IMG/VR virus record: IMGVR_UViG_3300020442_001429 | Coordinates: 1 to 57,177 of that record | Direction: 5' to 3' (one strand) | DNA: 57,177 nt | From: a virus | Shown here: one piece after another, positions 39,909 through 46,895 of the stretch | How positions within the stretch are numbered: position 1 is the stretch's first letter | How the letters are laid out: every line of letters begins with the position of its first letter | The notes under the pieces: generated by a model | The model's input: the letters and a program-made list of their open reading frames with translations, nothing else | Databases searched by the model: none | What the model was told of the DNA's origin: nothing | Made by a program: the position numbers and the translations under genes

Positions 39909-40369
39909 ATATGAAAACATTTAAATATTATTCTACAAAAACTTATGGACACGAAGAAGGTTTGTCTTGTGTATTTAGACAACCTAATGCTACACATAGC
40001 CATTGCAGTTTACTACATGGTTATTCTTTGTCCTTTAGTTTTGAATTTGCATGTCAAAGTTTAGACGACAAAAATTGGGTTGTAGACTTTGGTGGATTAA
40101 AAGAACTAAAACAATGGTTGAAGGACAATTTCGACCACAAATTTGCAGTTGCAAAGGATGATCCTGCACTACAAGATTTTCTAGAACTAGAACAAAAAGG
40201 ACTAGCAGATGTTGTTGTAATGAATGGTGTAGGTTGTGAAAAGTTTGCAGAACAAGCATTTCACTTTGCCAGTGACTTAGTAAGTAAAAAAACTAATGGC
40301 AGATGTTACGCAACACAATGTGAAGTAAGAGAACACGGGGCTAATTCAGCGATATATAGGGCAGTCTAA
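39905..40369 (+). CDS. queD: QueD-like 6-carboxytetrahydropterin synthase
   Basis: 154 residues. SHCSLLHGYSLSFSFEF gives the metal-site His residues and the catalytic Cys, NWVVDFGGLKELKQWLKDNF the conserved VDF strand, and DHKF the catalytic Asp-His. The normal His-Gly-His reads His-Gly-Tyr, as I recall for other marine phage versions; the nearby HSH may supply the missing ligand. It converts dihydroneopterin triphosphate to 6-carboxytetrahydropterin, linking folE and queE. AGGAG precedes the ATG. Confidence 0.85.
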   Translation: MNMKTFKYYSTKTYGHEEGLSCVFRQPNATHSHCSLLHGYSLSFSFEFACQSLDDKNWVVDFGGLKELKQWLKDNFDHKFAVAKDDPALQDFLELEQKGLADVVVMNGVGCEKFAEQAFHFASDLVSKKTNGRCYATQCEVREHGANSAIYRAV

Positions 40370-41431
40370 ATGAAAGTCGCCCTAGTAACTGATACGCACT
40401 TCGGTGCGAGACAAGATAATTTACAATTCGACGCTTACTTCGAGCAGTTTTACACAGATTTTTTCTTTCCGTATTTACAAGAACACGGAATAAAAACAAT
40501 ATGTCATTTAGGTGATATATTTGACAGGCGTAAGTACATAAACTTCAACACTCTAAAATCCTGTAAAAGATATTTCTTTGCCAAGGCAGCAGAGTTAGGT
40601 ATTGAAATACATATGATACCTGGTAATCATGATACTTACTTTAAAAATACAAATGATGTTAATTCGCCTAATCTATTATTAGGAGAATATGATAATATAA
40701 CATTATACGAAGAACCAACTGAAATAATGTTGGACAGACACAAGGTATTATATTTACCTTGGATTTGTGGAGAAAATTATGACAGGACTATGGCCAAAAT
40801 TGAAGAGTCAGATGCAAGAACTGTATTCGGACATTTCGAATTCGCCGGTTATGACATGCTTCCTGGAATGCCTAATCTTCATGGCATGGATCCTAACACT
40901 TTTACTGGTTATGATCTTGTGGTCTCTGGCCACTTTCACCATCGTCATAGCAGAGGCAATATTACATACATGGGCAACCCTTACGAAATCACTTGGTCTG
41001 ACTATGGAGACCCTCGTGGATTCGCCGTATTCGACACGGTTAAAGGAGATTTGGAATATCATGACAACCCGTTTAGAATCTTCCATAAAATTTATTACGA
41101 CGATTCAACTTTCGAGGGCGTCAATGATATTAGGAACTTCGATTTTACTACTATTATTGGTGGTGTGGTTAAGCTTATAGTAAATAAGAAATCTGATTAC
41201 AAACTATTCGACAACTTTGTAGATAGATTATATCTTAATAACTTATTAGATTTAAAAATTATTGAGGACTTCTCAGAATTTGAAGATGAGGCATTAGGAG
41301 ATGATATTAACTTAGAAGATACAATGACACTTCTAAAAGAATATGTTGATGTAGTTGAAACAGACTTGGATAAACAAAAAATTAAAAATTTATTGCAGAC
41401 GCTTTATTTAGAAGCACAAGACACAGTATGA
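40370..41431 (+). CDS. 47: Recombination endonuclease subunit gp47 (Mre11-like)
   Basis: 353 residues, near T4 gp47 (339). Phosphodiesterase motifs are VTDTHFGARQ (D8, H10), CHLGDIFDRRKY, MIPGNHDTY and VVSGHFHHRH, all with the metal-binding residues in place. With gp46 it resects DNA ends for recombination-dependent replication and helps degrade host DNA. It starts on the base after the queD stop and overlaps gp46 by four bases. Confidence 0.95.
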   Translation: MKVALVTDTHFGARQDNLQFDAYFEQFYTDFFFPYLQEHGIKTICHLGDIFDRRKYINFNTLKSCKRYFFAKAAELGIEIHMIPGNHDTYFKNTNDVNSPNLLLGEYDNITLYEEPTEIMLDRHKVLYLPWICGENYDRTMAKIEESDARTVFGHFEFAGYDMLPGMPNLHGMDPNTFTGYDLVVSGHFHHRHSRGNITYMGNPYEITWSDYGDPRGFAVFDTVKGDLEYHDNPFRIFHKIYYDDSTFEGVNDIRNFDFTTIIGGVVKLIVNKKSDYKLFDNFVDRLYLNNLLDLKIIEDFSEFEDEALGDDINLEDTMTLLKEYVDVVETDLDKQKIKNLLQTLYLEAQDTV

Positions 41432-43131
41432 TACATTTTAAAAATATCAGATGGAAAAACTTTCTGTCTACAGGAAATGCTTGGACAGAAATAGACTTCG
41501 GAAGATCTCCTAGTACACTTATTATAGGTGAGAATGGTAGTGGAAAATCCACTTTGTTAGATGCTTTGACTTATACATTGTTTAACAAACCCTTTAGAAG
41601 TGTAACTATACCTCAACTTGTCAATTCTATTAATGGCAAGAACATGATGGCAGAGATTAACTTTCAAATAGGAAGTAAAAATTATTTGATTAGACGAGGG
41701 TTTGGACCGAGAGTATTTGAAATTGAAATAGATGGAGAGAAGTTAGATAGTGATGCTAATATTAGAGATATGCAAAAGTATCTTGAGGAAAATATTCTTA
41801 AACTAAATTACAAATCATTCACACAAATTGTTATGCTAGGAAGTACATCATTTACTCCGTTTATGCAGTTACATTTAGGTGCTCGACGTGAAATTATTGA
41901 GGACTTACTAGACATTAGCATATTTTCATCTATGAATCAGGTCCTAAAGACTAAGTATGTACAACTTGAAAACCAACAAAGAGTTATTGAAGGTGAAATA
42001 GAAGTAGCTAAGCAGAAAGCAAAAGTTCAAGAGGAATATATACAAACATTAGAGACTGATAAACAAGCGAAAGTCGATGACATTCTTAAACAACTAACGG
42101 AGGAAAAAGATGCGGTCCAGACAAACCAGGAAACGGCAAATGACCTTCATGAGGAGAAGGCGGCGCTTGGTGATGTTTCAAAAACAAAAAGCCAACTCGA
42201 CAAGTACAGAGACAGATTCCTCAGACAAATTGAACAACACGAAAAACAACTAGCATTCTTTGAGCATAATGATGAATGTCCTACTTGTCAGCAAGGCATA
42301 CCACACGAACACAAGAACGAATTATCCTCAAAGGATAAAGAAAAACTTACAGAAATAAAATCAGCACTAGAAGATTTAGAAACAAAATATGAGGAAGTTT
42401 CTATTTTATGTGATAAAGTAATTGACATTGATGAAAAGATAATGGATGCCAACAATGAAATTATTACTCATCAAAGAATTGTCCAACGTCTACAGTTAGA
42501 GCTTAATGATACTGAAACAAAAGTAGGTAATATTACAGAAGAAAAGGCAAAGTTAAAGAAACTAGCAAAAACAACTTTGTCTAAAGTAGAACAAAAGACA
42601 GAACTTACACAAGAAGAACATTATTACAATGTTGCCAGAGCTATGTTAAAAGATTCTGGTATAAAAACTAAGATTATTAAGGAATATTTACCTATCATTA
42701 ATAAATTAGTTAATAAATATCTACAGGCTATGGACTTTTTTGTTCAATTTGATTTAGATGAAACATTTAAAGAAACAATTAAGTCTAGACACAGAGATAA
42801 ATTTAGTTATTCTTCATTCTCTGAAGGTGAAAAACAAAGAATAGATCTCGCGCTAGTTTTTACATGGCGAACAATTGCTAAAATGAAAAATAGCGCTAGC
42901 ACAAACATTTTATTATTAGATGAGGTGTTTGATAGCTCTTTAGATGTAAACGGTACTGACTATGTTATGTCCTTATTGAATACAATAGGCGAAGATACGA
43001 ATGTATTTGTTATATCTCATAAAGGAGACCAACTGTTTGACAAATTTAGAAGTGTAATTAGATTTGAGAAACGACAAAACTACTCTGTCCTTGAGAATAG
43101 GAAAAGAGAAAATGAAATGGAAACACAATGA
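41428..43131 (+). CDS. 46: Recombination endonuclease subunit gp46 (Rad50-like)
   Basis: 567 residues, near T4 gp46 (560). The N-terminal P-loop is GENGSGKST (34-42), and two coiled-coil arms flank the zinc hook CPTCQQG (about 284-290). The C-terminal ABC signature is YSSFSEGEKQRIDLALVF and Walker B is ILLLDEVFDSSLD. This is the ATPase partner of gp47. The stop overlaps the glutaredoxin start by four bases. Confidence 0.95.
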   Translation: MIHFKNIRWKNFLSTGNAWTEIDFGRSPSTLIIGENGSGKSTLLDALTYTLFNKPFRSVTIPQLVNSINGKNMMAEINFQIGSKNYLIRRGFGPRVFEIEIDGEKLDSDANIRDMQKYLEENILKLNYKSFTQIVMLGSTSFTPFMQLHLGARREIIEDLLDISIFSSMNQVLKTKYVQLENQQRVIEGEIEVAKQKAKVQEEYIQTLETDKQAKVDDILKQLTEEKDAVQTNQETANDLHEEKAALGDVSKTKSQLDKYRDRFLRQIEQHEKQLAFFEHNDECPTCQQGIPHEHKNELSSKDKEKLTEIKSALEDLETKYEEVSILCDKVIDIDEKIMDANNEIITHQRIVQRLQLELNDTETKVGNITEEKAKLKKLAKTTLSKVEQKTELTQEEHYYNVARAMLKDSGIKTKIIKEYLPIINKLVNKYLQAMDFFVQFDLDETFKETIKSRHRDKFSYSSFSEGEKQRIDLALVFTWRTIAKMKNSASTNILLLDEVFDSSLDVNGTDYVMSLLNTIGEDTNVFVISHKGDQLFDKFRSVIRFEKRQNYSVLENRKRENEMETQ

Positions 43132-43352
43132 TAGAAATTTATGGAAAGACTAGATGTACATTTTGCAATTCAGCAAAAGCATTAGCAGAATCAAAAGGAC
43201 GTGACTACAAGTATTATCTTTTAGACGCGGATTATACAGAAGAGGAGTTTTTTGAAAAATTCCCTGGAGCGAGAACGTTCCCACAGATTGTTGTAGAAGG
43301 AAAAGCAATTGGCGGCTTTAATGAACTACAACAGGTACTTGGTGGCGGTTAA
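43128..43352 (+). CDS. grx: Glutaredoxin
   Basis: 74 residues of a compact thioredoxin fold. The active site is CTFC (C10, C13), followed by the cis-Pro segment RTFPQIVVEGKAIGGFNEL, which is the glutathione-binding part. It reduces disulfides using glutathione and could serve ribonucleotide reductase or the phage peroxiredoxin at 53026. The gene is joined to gp46 by an ATGA overlap. Confidence 0.92.
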   Translation: MIEIYGKTRCTFCNSAKALAESKGRDYKYYLLDADYTEEEFFEKFPGARTFPQIVVEGKAIGGFNELQQVLGGG

Positions 43353-43706
43353 TTGGAATTCGATATGGAAACATATAGGCCCTTACCACAGGGTTTGACT
43401 ATTAAACCATCTAGAATAGATGGACTAGGACTACATACAGAAAAGTCCTTCGATGCGGGTACAGTATTTGGTGAGACGCACGTTTTAGTACACAGCAGAG
43501 ATAGACACGAATGGATTAGAACACCTCTAGGAGGTTTTATAAATCATAGTGATAATCCTAATTGTTTTATTACAACGGATGCGGGAGACAGAACTTTATA
43601 CGCAATAAAGCCCATTAAAAAAGGCGAAGAGATAACAGTATTTTATAGATTTAAAGGGTACGATGGAATCATTGGTGATACAGGTACTCCAGACGTAGGA
43701 TGTTAA
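43353..43706 (+). CDS. SET-domain protein
   Basis: 117 residues. IDGLGLHTEKSFDAGTVFGE, then GGFINHSDNPNCFI (the NHSxxPN pseudo-knot strand, 64-70), and LYAIKPIKKGEEITVFYRF form a minimal SET fold, which in other organisms transfers methyl groups from SAM to protein lysines. The pre-SET and post-SET zinc parts are missing. The first codon is a TTG right after the glutaredoxin stop; an ATG at 43365 is an alternative. A phage or host target protein is expected but unknown. Confidence 0.75.
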   Translation: MEFDMETYRPLPQGLTIKPSRIDGLGLHTEKSFDAGTVFGETHVLVHSRDRHEWIRTPLGGFINHSDNPNCFITTDAGDRTLYAIKPIKKGEEITVFYRFKGYDGIIGDTGTPDVGC

Positions 43707-43707
43707 T

Positions 43708-44283
43708 ATGGAAGAAGCAGTAATAACAGAAACAGAAGCAACAGAGTTAGATGAATTAAAATTAATTGATCCAGACTCAGAAATGTTGAAACGTGCACCT
43801 GGTGCGTTTGATTTTGAATTGGACAATGCTGAAGAGTTGAGTGAACAACTTATAGACGCTATGAAAAAACTAGGAGGCGTTGGACTTTCTGCTAATCAAG
43901 TAGGAATTGATAAATCAGTTTTCGTTATAGGTGATGGCGCAGACTTTACTAAAACATTTTTCAATCCATTGGTTGTAGGTGTTAGTGAAGAAACAGAAGT
44001 AATGAAAGAAGGTTGTTTATCTTTCCCTGGACTATGGTTAATGGTGTCTCGCCCTAAACAAGTTTCCATTAAATATACAGACATCAAAGGTGAAGAAATT
44101 ATTGAAACTTATGAGGACGTAACAGCGAGAGTTATATTACACGAATACGACCACATGCTAGGTTTTAATTTTACACAAAGAGTTTCTCGGATCAAATTAG
44201 AACGTGCTATCAAAGCATTCAACAAGAAACTTAAAAAACACCAAAGACACTTAGCTCTACAAGCAGCTAACATAAATAAGTAA
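43708..44283 (+). CDS. def: Peptide deformylase
   Basis: 191 residues. All three motifs are present: GVGLSANQVG (57-66), EGCLS (101-105) with the metal Cys, and HEYDH (145-149). The N-terminus carries about 20 extra acidic residues and the C-terminus about 25 basic ones. It removes the formyl group from new proteins. Marine phages often carry it, and it may speed processing of host proteins made during infection. Confidence 0.94.
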   Translation: MEEAVITETEATELDELKLIDPDSEMLKRAPGAFDFELDNAEELSEQLIDAMKKLGGVGLSANQVGIDKSVFVIGDGADFTKTFFNPLVVGVSEETEVMKEGCLSFPGLWLMVSRPKQVSIKYTDIKGEEIIETYEDVTARVILHEYDHMLGFNFTQRVSRIKLERAIKAFNKKLKKHQRHLALQAANINK

Positions 44284-44300
44284 AAGAACAGGAGAACAAC

Positions 44301-44654
44301 ATGGCAGACGATACTTTTGATTTCGGTTTCACGGCTGTAGATGAACCAAGTGATAATGTACAGCAGCCTCAACCTGCTCTAAATAATGACGAAGTCCTAG
44401 ATAAACTTGCACAACTAGAAGCAAAGATTATCCAAGCGGACAATTCAAATATGGTGAATGAACATAGGGCTCTTATTGAGTCAGATGTTGCAGGCAAACT
44501 TCGCGATGTAGAAGATCTTGTACTACCTTTACTATATAATTTACAAAAGAATCCTGAAAAGGAATATATCCATTGGCCAAATAGAACGGCTATTATTGAT
44601 AAACAAATTGAAAAAATTAAGGCGGTAACAAGATTTTATGAGCGAGTCAACTAA
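44301..44654 (+). CDS. Conserved hypothetical phage protein
   Basis: 117 residues. The first 40 are acidic and low complexity (MADDTFDFGFTAVDEPSDNV). Two helices follow, and EYIHWPNRTAIIDKQIEKIK near the C-terminus is a conserved-looking signature with IHWPNR. I know of similar short proteins in T4-like marine phages but no function. AGGAG lies before the ATG. It overlaps the ClpP-like gene by 17 bases. Confidence 0.6.
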   Translation: MADDTFDFGFTAVDEPSDNVQQPQPALNNDEVLDKLAQLEAKIIQADNSNMVNEHRALIESDVAGKLRDVEDLVLPLLYNLQKNPEKEYIHWPNRTAIIDKQIEKIKAVTRFYERVN

Positions 44655-45240
44655 ACCAATAAACAATCCACAGCAACAGGGCAACGCTTTTGAACGTCCT
44701 GTTGCTAGAATATTTGATCTGTATCTATCAGGACCGATAGAATCAGCAGAAAAATACCAAGACTGGAACCAAATACTAAGGTCATCAAGTGAAAATGATG
44801 TAATAATATTGCACATCAATAGTAATGGTGGCAATATATTTTCATGTATTCAATTGATGCGTAGTATAAGAGAGTCTCAAGGAACAGTCGTAGCTTCAGT
44901 AGAAGGTATGTGTTTCTCAGCAGCAACTCTCTTATTTTTAGTTTCCGATGTATGTGAAGTAAGCGATCATTCGCATTTTATGTTTCATACATACAGTTCG
45001 GGAGCATGGGGAAAAGGGAACGAACAATTAGAATCAGTTATGGCTGATGATAAATGGGCACGGGCTCTTTTTAAAGACGTATATAAGGACTTTTTATCAG
45101 CAGAAGAACTAAAAGAAATGATGCAAGGCAGAGACTTTTGGTTATCAGCAGATGATGTTACAAAGCGTCTCGAGGCAAGGAATAAGAAAAACGCAAAAGC
45201 TAAACCTCGTAAAAGACTTTTGCAAAAACAAGGAAAGTAA
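44638..45240 (+). CDS. ClpP-like serine protease
   Basis: 200 residues. IFDLYLSGPIESAEKYQDWN, ILHINSNGGNIFSCIQLMRS and ASVEGMCFSAATLLFLVSD give the crotonase-like ClpP fold with a nucleophile Ser in CFSAA, and HFMFHTYSSGAWGKG the active-site His. The helix FLSAEELKEMMQGRDFWLSA carries the likely Asp region. A Lys/Arg-rich tail (KNAKAKPRKRLLQKQGK) replaces the usual end. Possible roles are prohead processing or host protein turnover. It ends in a TAATG overlap with the receptor gene. Confidence 0.82.
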   Translation: MSESTKPINNPQQQGNAFERPVARIFDLYLSGPIESAEKYQDWNQILRSSSENDVIILHINSNGGNIFSCIQLMRSIRESQGTVVASVEGMCFSAATLLFLVSDVCEVSDHSHFMFHTYSSGAWGKGNEQLESVMADDKWARALFKDVYKDFLSAEELKEMMQGRDFWLSADDVTKRLEARNKKNAKAKPRKRLLQKQGK

Positions 45241-46790
45241 TGAGAAATATATTATGGGTGCTTTTATTCACCACACTATCTACCACGGTAGCAGCTTCTA
45301 ATTCAGATTATGATGTAGAAGAAATAATTGTAGTAGGAGCATACATCGTTGAAGGACGATCAGATGCAGAATATGATGATAATTTATTGGAATCTATTAT
45401 GCCTACTAAGAGTTATGTTGCAGGAGGCCCTGGAGCATTTCAAGGTATCATGTTAAATGGTACAGACACGAAACATACAGCCGTTTACAAAAACGGAGTC
45501 CCTGTAAATGATCCTAGTTCTGGATGGTTTGATTTTGGAACAGAATTAATTTCAGGGCAAAATACAAAACTTATATCAGGACCTAATAGTGTCCAATTTG
45601 GTAGTGGTTCTATGGCAGGAGTCGTACTTATTGATGACGATTTATCAATAAGAGAAACTATTATTAAAGGAGCTAATGATAAAGCATACGTCTTTACATC
45701 TCTTGAAGGACTTCAACTGATACATTATAAAGGAACAAACGGTTCTGCTAGGAGTGATAACACAGAAGAAGATTGGTATGAAAATACAACTTTAAAATTT
45801 GGTGGTGATGTAAATGATTGGATTATTAGAGGTGAATTTACAGATTACACTTATGATTATGATAATTGTTGGACTGAAACACCTAATAATTGTGTACAAG
45901 ACGGAGAGAAAACTTTCTTCTCAGCAAGAAATGATAAAATTACTCTAGGTTATATGGGTAATGAAGCAACACATAACACAGGTTTTGAATTAGACACAGA
46001 GAGATTTTATCTTGATGCAACAGTTTACGAAGCCTATGGTATGAAAGTAGGAATCACAGGACAGAAAGAAACATACAACGAACTAGATAGAGATATTGGT
46101 GCTGTATGGTTTACTTGGACAGACGACAGAGGAGTTTCAGTAGGTTTGAGATACGAAGATGACGCAGAGATTATTAGAGTAGGATACGAAAATGATGATG
46201 TGAAAGTTTCTGTAGGTAATAGTTACAGACGTCCTAATCTATATGAGGAAAATGGTGACGATTGGGTAGCAGCTAATCCTAATTTATTACCTGAAGAAGG
46301 CATAGGTGCTGAGGTAACTTGGAATAAATTTTCAGTATTTTATAATGAATTTAGCGAAGGTATTGAATTTGATATGTCAGCATATCAATATGTGAACACA
46401 GGATCTTATGATGCTCATGGTGTTAAATATATGAACCAATGGCTAATGGATACAGGATCTATCTTTTTCTCTACTACATATACGCAAACAGATAAAATTA
46501 GAGTGCCTGATTGGATGACTAAAATCTCATATTGGACAGCAGGAAATATAGGTGGCATGACTTGGACAGGAGAGATTGCATACATCTCAGAACTTAATAA
46601 AGGAAAGGACTTTGATGGTAGAGAAATCGACGATGTAGACAACTTTGATATCCGTTGGAGTATAGAACCTGCCCCTAGACATACATTAATGTTCGCGATA
46701 AACGATGTTTTCGACAATAATTTTGAGGTTTTACCCGATTATCCAGCAGGAGGACGTGAATTTTCTCTTAGCTACCGCGTAAGTTATTGA
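45240..46790 (+). CDS. TonB-dependent outer membrane receptor (BtuB-like)
   Basis: 516 residues. Residues 1-20 are a Sec signal peptide. EEIIVVGAY (28-35) resembles a TonB box. The plug domain reads GTDTKHTAVYKNGVPVNDPS, then GWFDFG, then GPNSVQFGSGSMAGVVLI (114-131), as in BtuB-type receptors. The rest alternates beta strands and loops of a barrel (for example FYLDATVYEAYGMKVG). The end, NDVFDNNFEVLPDYPAGGRE and a final SYRVSY, has the closing aromatic of outer membrane proteins. It is shorter than BtuB (about 594 mature). Gene frame is intact. Substrate unknown. Confidence 0.85.
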   Translation: MRNILWVLLFTTLSTTVAASNSDYDVEEIIVVGAYIVEGRSDAEYDDNLLESIMPTKSYVAGGPGAFQGIMLNGTDTKHTAVYKNGVPVNDPSSGWFDFGTELISGQNTKLISGPNSVQFGSGSMAGVVLIDDDLSIRETIIKGANDKAYVFTSLEGLQLIHYKGTNGSARSDNTEEDWYENTTLKFGGDVNDWIIRGEFTDYTYDYDNCWTETPNNCVQDGEKTFFSARNDKITLGYMGNEATHNTGFELDTERFYLDATVYEAYGMKVGITGQKETYNELDRDIGAVWFTWTDDRGVSVGLRYEDDAEIIRVGYENDDVKVSVGNSYRRPNLYEENGDDWVAANPNLLPEEGIGAEVTWNKFSVFYNEFSEGIEFDMSAYQYVNTGSYDAHGVKYMNQWLMDTGSIFFSTTYTQTDKIRVPDWMTKISYWTAGNIGGMTWTGEIAYISELNKGKDFDGREIDDVDNFDIRWSIEPAPRHTLMFAINDVFDNNFEVLPDYPAGGREFSLSYRVSY

Positions 46791-46831
46791 AATAAATAAA
46801 GAAAAGATTTCAAAAGATTAGCATAAAGTGC

Positions 46832-46860
46832 TTGACTTTAGCTTCTATAGGTGCTATCAT
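46832..46860 (+). promoter_or_regulatory. Sigma70-like promoter, copy 2 of the dispersed repeat
   Basis: TTGACT at 46832-46837, 17-base spacer, TATCAT at 46855-46860, then AAAAAAGTGAGG as in copy 1. It drives the CobT-like gene at 46896. Confidence 0.78.
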
Positions 46861-46895
46861 ATACACATAAACTAAAAAAGTGAGGAATTTTAGTA

